Shown here: positions 9,769 through 16,440 of the stretch, piece by piece
Layout: each line of letters starts with the position of its first letter
Numbering within the stretch: the stretch's first letter is position 1
Assembly: GCF_003336805.1 (NCBI RefSeq)
Contig: NZ_QFWJ01000001.1
Span: forward strand, 434,001-498,000
DNA: 64,000 bases
Direction of reading: 5' to 3'
Source: Marinospirillum perlucidum
GTDB taxonomy: Bacteria; Pseudomonadota; Gammaproteobacteria; Pseudomonadales; Halomonadaceae
Notes under the pieces: generated by a model
What the model was told of the DNA's origin: nothing
The model's input: only the letters and a program-made list of their open reading frames with translations
Databases searched by the model: none
Program-made: the position numbers and the translations under genes

Positions 9769-9791
9769 AACGGGGCCAGGCCCCGCCCGTT
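9769..9791 (-). promoter_or_regulatory. Stem-loop between proX and proW
   Basis: In the 98-base gap between the binding-protein gene and the permease gene there is a GC-rich inverted repeat: CGGGGC / GCCCCG at 9771-9776 and 9780-9785, with a three-base loop, and AACGGG / CCCGTT further out. No T-run follows on the minus strand, so it looks more like an mRNA-stabilising or attenuating hairpin than a full terminator. Such hairpins are known to raise the amount of the binding protein relative to the membrane parts in ABC operons; that role here is inference. Confidence 0.55.
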
Positions 9792-9804
9792 GAGGTTTCC
9801 GGAA

Positions 9805-10770
9805 TTACTGCAAGAGAGCGGAGAGCTTCTCGCGAGCTGAATCGTTCAGCCAGCCGGACCAGATGTCAGGATTGTTGCTCAGGAAGTAAACCGTGGTTTC
9901 TTCGGCAGAAGCATTGTTCGCATCCATCCAGGCCAGCAGTGAACTCATGTGAGCAGTTTCAAACGTCATCTTGCTCAGCATGTCAGCCACTTCAGGTTCG
10001 CGCTCTTTGAAATCCGTGGTGATGGACGTCAGAACAGGCGCAGCCGGGAAGTCGGAAACACCGGGGTTGTCGGCATCAGGGTTCATGTTGCGCTCGTGAA
10101 CCGCTTGCTCGTAACCACCCATGTCGACCTTGGTCATTTCATATTTACCCAGGGGAACCGTAGGACCCCAGTAGTAACCGAACCAGGGTTCTTCGGATTC
10201 ATAGGCAGAAGCCATGGAAGAAGCCAGGGTTTCACCGGAACCATGGTTGAAAACTTCAATGCCGGATTCTTCCAGATCCAAGGCGCGGATCAGGTTGTCA
10301 TTGACGACACGGCAGCCCCAGCCATCCGGGCAGTTATTGAAGCGGGCATCAACCAGCTCGGGGTTATCCATGATGCCTTCAATGGTGGCCAGCTCGGGGT
10401 GCTCTTCAACCAGATAGGTAGGAACCCACCAGCCTTCAACGCCACCTGGGTTAAGCACCTTACCCAGACGCTCTACCTTGCCTTCTTCTTCCAGACGCGT
10501 GTAAGCCTCGCCGGTGGAGTTCAACCACAGCTCGGTCACGATATCCGGTTCACCGTTTTCGGCAACGGAGGTCACAGCAGGTACGGTATCGGAAGGAACC
10601 ACGGTGACGTCACAACCGTAGCCTTCTTCCATGATGAATTTAGCAACGCCGGTAACGATGGCATTGGACGCCCAGTTCATTTCGGTAATGGAAACTTCAC
10701 CACATTCAGCCTGAGCCACTCCGGGGAGAGCCAGGGCGCACAGGGCGGCACCGATTAGAGATTTACGCAT
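9805..10770 (-). CDS. proX: Glycine betaine-binding periplasmic protein (OpuAC/ProX type)
   Basis: Periplasmic substrate-binding protein of the osmoprotectant importer, 321 aa from the chosen start. A clear signal peptide (MRKSLIGAALCALALPGVAQA) precedes the OpuAC-type domain; Trp- and Tyr-rich stretches such as EPWFGYYWGP and EGWWVPTYL could supply the aromatic cage for the quaternary amine. The ATG at 10770 is preferred because GAGGAG lies upstream and the signal peptide begins there; the open frame runs 25 codons further without signal-like sequence. First gene of the proXWV unit. Confidence 0.93.
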   Translation of the reverse strand: MRKSLIGAALCALALPGVAQAECGEVSITEMNWASNAIVTGVAKFIMEEGYGCDVTVVPSDTVPAVTSVAENGEPDIVTELWLNSTGEAYTRLEEEGKVERLGKVLNPGGVEGWWVPTYLVEEHPELATIEGIMDNPELVDARFNNCPDGWGCRVVNDNLIRALDLEESGIEVFNHGSGETLASSMASAYESEEPWFGYYWGPTVPLGKYEMTKVDMGGYEQAVHERNMNPDADNPGVSDFPAAPVLTSITTDFKEREPEVADMLSKMTFETAHMSSLLAWMDANNASAEETTVYFLSNNPDIWSGWLNDSAREKLSALLQ

Positions 10771-11059
10771 GCTTACTGCTCCTCTTCTATGGCAAGAATA
10801 TCCAGGCAGGACAGGGGCAGAGCATGGAAGGCGGGAGAGAGACAACGGGAAGTTGCCGCTCGAAAAAAGTCTGCGCTTTTTTTCTTACTAATATCAGGCA
10901 TGTGAAGATTGCCCCTGCGGCCTTAGACTCTTTTAGTCTACAGGTAAAAATACAGGTTACAACCGTTAATAAATGTATCTACGACTTTTTGACTGGCTGG
11001 TCTGACTCGGGCGGGGTGGTATACTTGCGCGCGAAATAACAGACCAAGAGGACTCGTTT

Positions 11060-12577
11060 ATGACCGTCATCCGCCAGGACGACCTGATCCAGAGCGTTGC
11101 TGATGCCCTGCAGTTCATCTCCTATTACCACCCCAAGGACTTCATCGATTCCCTCAATGAAGCCTATGAGCGTGAAGAATCCCCGGCAGCCAAGGATGCC
11201 ATGGCCCAGATCCTGATCAACTCGCGCATGTGCGCCCAGGGTCATCGCCCCATCTGCCAGGATACCGGCATCGTCACCGTCTTCCTGGAAGTCGGCATGG
11301 ACGTACGCTGGGATGGCGCCACCATGAGCGTTGAAGACATGGTGAACGAAGGCGTTCGCAAGGCCTACCTGCTGCCTGACAACGTACTGCGTGCTTCTGT
11401 ACTGGCTGATCCTGACGGCAAACGAGCCAACACCAAGGACAACACGCCTGCCATCATCCACGTCAAACTGGTTCCCGGTGACAAGGTTGACGTTCACGTG
11501 GCAGCCAAGGGTGGCGGTTCCGAAGCCAAATCCAAATTTGCCATGCTCAACCCCTCCGACGACGTCGTCGAGTGGGTACTGGAACAGATTCCCAAGATGG
11601 GTGCCGGCTGGTGTCCGCCCGGCATGCTGGGTATCGGTATCGGCGGTACCGCGGAAAAAGCCATGCTACTGGCCAAGGAAGCCCTGCTGGAACCCATTGA
11701 TATCCATGACCTGCAGAAAAAAGGTGCGGAAAACCGCGCTGAAGAACTGCGTCTGGAACTCTTTGACAAGGTCAACAAACTGGGCGTGGGCGCACAAGGC
11801 CTGGGCGGTCTGACCACCGTGCTGGATGTCAAGGTCAAGGATTACCCAACCCACGCTGCCAACAAGCCGGTTGCCATCATCCCCAACTGTGCCGCCACCC
11901 GTCACACCCACTTCACCCTGGACGGTTCCGGCGCGGCTTCCCTGGAAGCACCCAAGCTGGAAGACTGGCCTGAAGTCACCCGCGAAGTCGGTGAAGGCGT
12001 CAAGCGCATCAACCTGGACACCATCACCCGCGAAGAAGTCAAAGACCTCAAGCCTGGTGATACCGTACTGCTGTCCGGCAAGATGCTGACCGGCCGTGAT
12101 GCTGCTCACAAACGCATGGTTGACATGATCGAGAAGGGCGAAGAGCTGCCCGTTGATCTGGCTGGCAAGTTTATCTACTACGTCGGCCCCGTTGATCCCG
12201 TTCGTGACGAAGTGGTTGGCCCAGCTGGCCCCACCACCGCAACGCGCATGGACAAGTTCACCCGCACCGTGCTGGAAAAAACCGGCCTGCTGGGTATGAT
12301 CGGTAAATCCGAGCGTGGCCCCATCGCCATTGAAGCCATCAAGGACAACGATGCCGTCTACCTGATGGCCGTCGGTGGTGCTGCCTACCTAGTGGCCCAG
12401 GCGATCAAAAACGCCAAGGTCCTGGCCTTTGAAGACCTGGGTATGGAAGCCATCTACGAGTTTGAAGTAGAAGACATGCCCGTCACCGTTGCCGTCGACA
12501 CCAACGGCGAATCCGTACACACCACTGGCCCCGCCAAGTGGAAGGAAATCATCGCCAAGGACGCAGCAGCCAGCTAA
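11060..12577 (+). CDS. fumA: Fumarate hydratase, class I (iron-sulfur)
   Basis: Class I fumarase of 505 aa, interconverting fumarate and malate with a [4Fe-4S] cluster. The three cluster cysteines fit C66 (ICQDTG), C185 (GWCPPG) and C277 (PNCAATRHTH). An N-terminal TtdA-like and a C-terminal TtdB-like part are fused, as in FumA/B. The start ATG has GAGGA upstream. The last 50 codons and the downstream terminator (12429-12636) are repeated in frame at 13290-13497 on the far side of a toxin-antitoxin pair, so this 3' end has been duplicated or exchanged. Confidence 0.97.
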   Translation: MTVIRQDDLIQSVADALQFISYYHPKDFIDSLNEAYEREESPAAKDAMAQILINSRMCAQGHRPICQDTGIVTVFLEVGMDVRWDGATMSVEDMVNEGVRKAYLLPDNVLRASVLADPDGKRANTKDNTPAIIHVKLVPGDKVDVHVAAKGGGSEAKSKFAMLNPSDDVVEWVLEQIPKMGAGWCPPGMLGIGIGGTAEKAMLLAKEALLEPIDIHDLQKKGAENRAEELRLELFDKVNKLGVGAQGLGGLTTVLDVKVKDYPTHAANKPVAIIPNCAATRHTHFTLDGSGAASLEAPKLEDWPEVTREVGEGVKRINLDTITREEVKDLKPGDTVLLSGKMLTGRDAAHKRMVDMIEKGEELPVDLAGKFIYYVGPVDPVRDEVVGPAGPTTATRMDKFTRTVLEKTGLLGMIGKSERGPIAIEAIKDNDAVYLMAVGGAAYLVAQAIKNAKVLAFEDLGMEAIYEFEVEDMPVTVAVDTNGESVHTTGPAKWKEIIAKDAAAS

Positions 12578-12636
12578 GAGCCCCAAGGCCCACTGGATGC
12601 AAAGGCAGGGAAGCCGAACAACCCCGGGGACGGGGT
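12429..12636 (+). repeat. 208-bp direct repeat, copy 1 (fumarase 3' end + terminator)
   Basis: Covers the last 50 codons of the fumarase gene and the terminator stem. It aligns without gaps to 13290-13497, offset 861 bases, with six mismatches by hand count. Two of these change amino acids (Asp to Glu, Thr to Asn) and the others are silent or non-coding, so both copies keep the reading frame. Confidence 0.95.
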
Positions 12637-12645
12637 TGTGTTTTT
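12617..12645 (+). terminator. Fumarase terminator
   Basis: Stem ACAACCCC / GGGGTTGT with loop GGGGAC, followed by a short T-rich stretch (gttttt). It is placed 40 bases after the fumarase stop. The second copy, near 13481-13502, keeps AACCCC/GGGGTT and has a better T-run. Confidence 0.75.
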
Positions 12646-12705
12646 GGTGGCAAATCCCACTATACTTAAGTGTGAGTTCAAAACGACTTGGGGAGCTGAG
12701 CATCA

Positions 12706-12876
12706 ATGAACACTAAAGTAGAAGCCTACGGCGTAGTGGCTGTAAAAAGACCCAGAATCAAAGCGACTAAAAAGCTGGATCTATCAGGTGATGCTGGCCG
12801 ACAGATCGTTCAATCTGAAACCAAACTTGCCTTAAGAACCCACCGGAAAACTTTTAGTAAATTGGCTGATATGTAG
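12706..12876 (+). CDS. Putative antitoxin partner of Doc-type toxin
   Basis: Small 56-aa basic protein starting MNTKVEAYGVVAVKRPR and ending HRKTFSKLADM. Its stop TAG shares its last G with the GTG start of the Doc-type toxin, the usual arrangement of a toxin-antitoxin operon. It does not look like Phd; the C-terminal LALRTHRKTFSKLAD segment could be the toxin-neutralising helix. The upstream TATACT (12661-12666) and an ACTTAAGT palindrome (12664-12671) may be its promoter and operator. Function is inferred from position. Confidence 0.75.
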   Translation: MNTKVEAYGVVAVKRPRIKATKKLDLSGDAGRQIVQSETKLALRTHRKTFSKLADM

Positions 12877-13283
12877 TGGGCATTATTTGTTTTCCGTTTG
12901 AACGTGTTATAGAAATTAATGCTTTCATTTTGAGTTCTGAGCCAGGTATGCGAGGTGTTGTCGATGTCGCTAAGCTTCAAGGTGCCCTAGGGCGGGTAGA
13001 TAACGCTATTGTTTACCAGGGACTGGATGATATTTTTGAGATAGCCGCAAAATATACTGGTTGTATAGCCGTGTCGCATGCCCTTCCTGATGCCAACAAG
13101 CGTACTGGTTTAGCTGTGGCTCTAGAGTACTTGTCCCTTAATGACTATGAGCTTACAGAGGACAATGATCTTTTGGCAGATGCTGTTCGTGATCTAGTCA
13201 TAGGTAGAATAGATGAAGTGGACTTTGCAGACGTGCTTTATTCCCAATATGCAAAAGAGCAGGGTACGCTGAACCCGAAATGA
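12876..13283 (+). CDS. doc: Fic/Doc-family toxin (death-on-curing type)
   Basis: A 135-aa Doc-type Fic protein. The active-site motif is H68-ALPDANKR-TG, matching Doc HxFxDANKR except that Leu replaces the usual Phe. Doc proteins phosphorylate EF-Tu and stop translation, held off by a cognate antitoxin. The GTG start overlaps the antitoxin stop (TAGTG). The gene ends seven bases before the second fumarase-tail copy. AT-richer codon use than the fumarase gene suggests transfer. Toxin identity is well supported; the target is from family knowledge. Confidence 0.9.
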   Translation: MGIICFPFERVIEINAFILSSEPGMRGVVDVAKLQGALGRVDNAIVYQGLDDIFEIAAKYTGCIAVSHALPDANKRTGLAVALEYLSLNDYELTEDNDLLADAVRDLVIGRIDEVDFADVLYSQYAKEQGTLNPK

Positions 13284-13289
13284 TGCCTG

Positions 13290-13497
13290 TTGAAGACCTG
13301 GGTATGGAAGCCATCTACGAGTTTGAAGTGGAAGAGATGCCCGTCACCGTGGCCGTCGACAACAACGGCGAATCCGTACACACCACTGGCCCCGCCAAGT
13401 GGAAGGAAATCATCGCCAAGGACGCAGCAGCCAGCTAAGAGCCCCAAGGCCCACTAGATGCAAAGGCAGGGAAGCCGAACAACCCCAGGGACGGGGT
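13290..13497 (+). repeat. 208-bp direct repeat, copy 2 (detached fumarase tail)
   Basis: A second, promoterless copy of the fumarase C-terminal coding sequence, from VEDLGMEAIYEFEVEEM through the same stop codon, plus the terminator. It has no start codon or ribosome site of its own. It may be the original 3' end displaced by insertion of the toxin-antitoxin unit, or a tail carried in by it. Confidence 0.93.
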
Positions 13498-13803
13498 TTT
13501 TAAACCCTTCTCTTGTCTTGCTCTTATCCTCTTGTTGTGGACTGCTCCAGCCATTTGCACGCTTTATATCTAGAGAAAGCACACTTTTAGCCGTATAAAA
13601 ATAAAAAAACATTTAATATCAGTTGCTTGAGAGTCTAAAAAGAAAGATAGCGTGCGCACAACTATTCAGGATAGGCGGCATGTACGGTTTATCGAGAAAG
13701 TTTGATCTGAGTTCTGGTAAATCAGTAGTAGATACAGTAGCTTGGGATAAAAGTTAGGCAGATATCCAGATCGTGGAAACGAGCATGCTTACTATTAAAA
13801 GTT
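13403..13803 (+). repeat. Extended leader repeat, copy X
   Basis: This unit runs from AAGGAAATCATCGC in the fumarase tail (13403) to ATTAAAAGTT (13803). Its core, 13555-13803, aligns without net gaps to 55921-56169, with about 29 mismatches in 249 positions by hand count. The preceding fumarase-tail part is also recognisable at 55771 onward. Both copies stand directly in front of integron cassettes. No convincing reading frame crosses both copies on either strand, so it looks non-coding. It contains AAAAGTTAGGC at 13750-13760, which resembles an integron recombination core. Confidence 0.9.
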
Positions 13804-13822
13804 AACTCACTAAAGGGAAATT

Positions 13823-14599
13823 ATGCCAGGAACAGCAAAAAAGCATTTTGATGAAGATTTATCAAGAGCAAATGCTCTTCTAAGTCAGGCACATGGAATG
13901 CCGCACACAACGCCCCAAGAAAAACTGCTCAGAGAAGATTTGCTTCGTAGTAGCTTAATGTATGGCGTTGGAGCTGTAGATGCATATTTCTGTGATGCCT
14001 ATGCTGATCTGGTCGCCAGAATTCTTAGAGCAAAAACGCTGCAAGGAAATGTCTCCATTCCACGCGGAGTTCAGAATATTGTATTGCCTGTGTCAGCTCT
14101 ATTCTCCAGTCAGACGCAGCGAGATAACTGGAAATGGCGTATGGCTGCAAGAGGCATTGTCGAAAAAGACAATGTTCTTTCTCTGTCAAAAATACAGAAG
14201 TTATTAAATCCATTTTTTCGCACCGGAAACAAGCTCTTCGATCCAGTCGTAATAGATAGCTTGGTAGTTAGTCATAACGCCCCGAATAGGGTAACTGGAA
14301 TAACAAGGTCAGAATACCGCCGCAGGACAGATCAGCCCCTAGATAGCGCAAGAAAATCTATAAGAAAAAAGATCAATGAAAGGTACTCAAAAATCTTCCA
14401 GCGTAGACATGACTGCATACATAACTGCGACAGACCAAAACAAAGCATACAAACCATCTCTTACGCAAGAGCAGAAAAGGTGATAAAAGACTTAAACTTG
14501 TTGGTTTCTGTCATTGATCAACATATAGAATCTGAGTTTAACGAGTTCCTTACTCATGTTGGCTGTAATGCTGTCACTAGGAATTCGGCAGGCTATTGA
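13823..14599 (+). CDS. HEPN-domain protein (RiboL-PSP-HEPN-like), cassette gene
   Basis: A 258-aa protein with an Rx4H motif, R195-HDCI-H200, the catalytic signature of HEPN RNases. It appears to belong to the RiboL-PSP-HEPN group, which is common in defence and stress loci. The N-terminal helical part (residues 10-75) and the motif-bearing C-terminal helices fit a HEPN bundle. The ATG has AAAGGG upstream. The stop lies at the first base of an attC-like site (14600-14672), so this is probably an integron gene cassette. AT-rich composition differs from the surrounding core genes. RNase activity is inferred from the motif only. Confidence 0.8.
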   Translation: MPGTAKKHFDEDLSRANALLSQAHGMPHTTPQEKLLREDLLRSSLMYGVGAVDAYFCDAYADLVARILRAKTLQGNVSIPRGVQNIVLPVSALFSSQTQRDNWKWRMAARGIVEKDNVLSLSKIQKLLNPFFRTGNKLFDPVVIDSLVVSHNAPNRVTGITRSEYRRRTDQPLDSARKSIRKKINERYSKIFQRRHDCIHNCDRPKQSIQTISYARAEKVIKDLNLLVSVIDQHIESEFNEFLTHVGCNAVTRNSAGY

Positions 14600-14672
14600 G
14601 TTAACAAGCGGCGGCAGGCGGATCAAATTTCCGCTCGTTCCTCGCTCCAATTTGCCCGCTGCGCCGGGCGTT
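14600..14672 (+). other. attC-like integron recombination site
   Basis: It begins GTTAACAAGC and ends GGGCGTT. The arms CGGCGGCAGGCGGATCAAATT and AATTTGCCCGCTGCGCCG pair imperfectly with unpaired bases, as attC hairpins do. It lies directly behind the HEPN gene. The R' core is cut after GTT by the left end of an IS (from 14673). Confidence 0.8.
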
Positions 14673-14801
14673 CAGGCTGTAGAAAAACTCCCTTGGCTAT
14701 GCTGGAATAAACTATCTATGAGCAACAGGCGCTTTACCCATGCCCAAGTTCAAGGGTAATCCCCCCATTTATAACAGGGGCAATAAGTAGAGTTAATACA
14801 T
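14673..14801 (+). mobile_element. Left end of an IS, truncated (AGGCTGTAG terminal repeat)
   Basis: Starts CAGGCTGTAGAAAAACTCCC immediately after the GTT of an attC core. A possible short transposase start lies at 14718 (MSNRRFTHAQVQG, then stop), and the element is broken by an IS3-family fragment from about 14802. Its terminal sequence matches the ends of the two small elements at 14991 and 57085, so it may be the kind of IS that mobilises them. The IS family is not identified. Confidence 0.55.
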
Positions 14802-14936
14802 GACTGCCAGTTTTATACAGAAGAACAGCTGAAGCGGGCAGTGAAAGAGTACATAGATGGGTTCTACAACCCGAAACGGCTGCACTCAGGCTTTGGTTAT
14901 CAAAGCCCGGTAGAGTACGAGAAAAATGCAGCTTAA
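14802..14936 (+). pseudogene. IS3-family transposase OrfB, C-terminal fragment
   Basis: Reads DCQFYTEEQLKRAVKEY, then the IS3 rve-domain tail, to TAA. It has no start codon and lacks the DDE catalytic core except the segment after the last acidic residue. Decayed copy. Confidence 0.8.
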
Positions 14937-14969
14937 TGAGCTGGTGTCCGTTTTAGTGGGGCAAGATCA
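14802..14969 (+). mobile_element. IS3-family insertion sequence remnant
   Basis: Only the last 44 codons of an IS3-type transposase OrfB remain, in frame from 14802 to the stop at 14934-14936, with the typical integrase-core ending FYNPKRLHSGFGYQSPVEYE. Beyond it the typical IS3-type right end (TGTCCGTTTTAGTGGGGCAA) is present. The 5' part is gone; not functional. Confidence 0.85.
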
Positions 14970-14990
14970 CCAGCTGCAAATGCGGGCGTT

Positions 14991-15133
14991 CAGGCTGTAG
15001 CAAAAACCTAAGAGGTTTCGGCTTTTGAGAATTTATCTCGCTTCTACGTAAATTATGAATTTTTTGATGATGAAAAGTGCTCCAGAATTTACATAGGGTT
15101 GACATTTTTAGGCTGAGATTTTTCTACAGCCTC
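14991..15133 (+). mobile_element. Small non-autonomous element with AGGCTGTAG ends, copy 1
   Basis: A 143-bp element with terminal inverted repeats CAGGCTGTAG / CTACAGCCTC and no open frame. It follows GCGGGCGTT, an attC-type R' end, and is followed by ATTAAAA. If the element is removed with one copy of a 3-bp duplication (GTT, right copy mutated to ATT), the junction reads GGGCGTTAAAA, a good attC core. Related along its length to 57085-57250. Confidence 0.8.
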
Positions 15134-15284
15134 ATTAAAAAAGCGCATTATTGCTGCAGGTTGGAACTGGTATTTATAAATTATTTTTAATCTAAATGCG
15201 TGATAGAGACATGGTGTCGTGATGCAGTTTGACTGTGTGTGCTAGTGTCGAAAGTAAGTGTTATATATAAGGTGTGGTGATTTT

Positions 15285-15752
15285 ATGATCAGATTAATTC
15301 TGTTGATTTGTTTATTAGTTTTCCTCACAGGGTGTGCGGCTGGCTTTTCCTATGATCGTAATAAGATTGATGATGAGCTGCAATCAGGCAATGTTTTTAT
15401 AAGCACCTATTATCCTTCTTTTGGTGAGTTTGTTGCAGAAGATTTTGAGTATCTGATGCTTGGTAGTGCTAATAACACTGAGTTTTCTGGTTTATAAAGG
15501 TTTTATTATGCCAAGCCTGGTGAGGTTTTTATAGGGCTACATAGTAGAGGTGTTGGTAATAGGGTATCTATTGCAGAAGTTGGTTTTGTTGCTGAAGCAG
15601 GAAAAATGTATTTGTTGAGAAGTCGTCCGGGTACAATCAGTATTGCTGTGGATTTATGTATTGCTGAATACGGCAACTGTCTTGAAGTGTTAAAAACTTG
15701 GCGTAGACCTATTGGATCTGCACCGAATATTATGGTTATTCCTGCAATGTAG
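15285..15752 (+). pseudogene. Lipoprotein gene with in-frame stop
   Basis: Codon 1 starts MIRLILLICLLVFLTGC, a lipoprotein signal with lipobox LTGC. Codon 71 is TAA (15495-15497). The same frame then stays open for 84 more codons with protein-like sequence (YAKPGEVFIGLHSRGVGN, then YLLRSRPGTISIAVDLC) to TAG at 15750-15752. A single nonsense change splitting an original protein of about 155 aa is the simplest reading. The 5' part alone (70 aa) could still be made as a truncated lipoprotein. Function unknown. AT-rich, at the edge of the accessory island. Confidence 0.7.
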
Positions 15753-15835
15753 CTGTCTTGGGGTTTTTGGAGTGCCTTTGAAAAGAATGTTTTTAATTAA
15801 TGGTTTAATCTAAGAACTAACACTGAAGGAAAGCT

Positions 15836-16189
15836 ATGAAACCTGATGCTGCTTATATTGCTGTTCAAGACCGTGATCGTGCCCGTTCTTTCTGGATGCA
15901 GGTTTTTGATCGTGAACCGGCTTTGGAAAATGACACCTTCATTTTTTTTGACCTGGATGGCTTTTTCTTCGGTCTTTTTGATCCTGCCGCTGTTGATGAA
16001 GAGGTTCGTTGGGGCAATAACTGTGTTTTGAATCTGCGTGTGCCGGATGCCGATCTTGAGGCGAGTCGTTTGTCTGGTTTTGCCCGTGTGGTGATGCCGG
16101 TATCTAGTGTTGGGCCTTATCGGGTCTTTCAGATTGAGGATACTGAAGGGAATGTGGTGGAGTTTTATTCCCAAACCGCCAGTCGCTGA
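15836..16189 (+). CDS. VOC-family (glyoxalase/bleomycin resistance-like) protein
   Basis: A 117-aa single-module VOC protein. The beta-alpha-beta-beta-beta pattern is clear, from AAYIAVQDRDRARSFWMQVF at the start to VFQIEDTEGNVVEFYSQ at the end, where the terminal Glu is the usual metal or substrate ligand. The start ATG has GAAGGAAAG upstream. Substrate cannot be predicted. Single gene between the island and the alcohol dehydrogenase. Confidence 0.85.
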   Translation: MKPDAAYIAVQDRDRARSFWMQVFDREPALENDTFIFFDLDGFFFGLFDPAAVDEEVRWGNNCVLNLRVPDADLEASRLSGFARVVMPVSSVGPYRVFQIEDTEGNVVEFYSQTASR

Positions 16190-16313
16190 TCTCTTCTGAT
16201 TTATGTGCTGGCCTTTCTAGCGGCTTACTGGTCTGCTAGTCTTTCCATCTACTTCCCTAGTTCTGGCTCTTTGTGCAGCCAGCTCTGCTTTTTGCCCGCC
16301 AAAAACCCGAAAT

Positions 16314-16378
16314 CCTGTAGAAATAGGCAAGCACCCTGTAGGAATAGACAGGCGAAACTTGATCCGGCTTTTTATAAT
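16314..16378 (+). promoter_or_regulatory. Probable AraC-type operator and promoter for the alcohol dehydrogenase
   Basis: Two direct repeats, CCTGTAGAAATAGGCAAG (from 16314) and CCTGTAGGAATAGACAGG (from 16335), match at 15 of 18 positions and are spaced exactly 21 bases, two helical turns. The second abuts the place of the -35 box, which is poor (AGGCGA near 16350). A perfect -10, TATAAT, lies at 16373-16378. This layout is what class II activation by an AraC protein looks like, and an AraC regulator gene follows the dehydrogenase. Confidence 0.65.
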
Positions 16379-16440
16379 GGTGTCACTGTCAGTTGCGACT
16401 GATCTGGTTTCTTACTTTCTGCTTAAATTTAGGAGTCTTC

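Noticed and set aside
13555-13803. Reading the leader repeat as the 5' end of an integron integrase gene on the minus strand.
   Set aside because: Copy Y has an open minus-strand frame (55985-56236), but copy X has stops in it, changes are not codon-patterned, and the translation has no tyrosine-recombinase features.
16314-16352. Two CCTGTAG repeats as a start of a CRISPR or tandem repeat array.
   Set aside because: Only two units with a 21-base period next to a promoter; operator is the better explanation. No CRISPR array was seen anywhere in the window.
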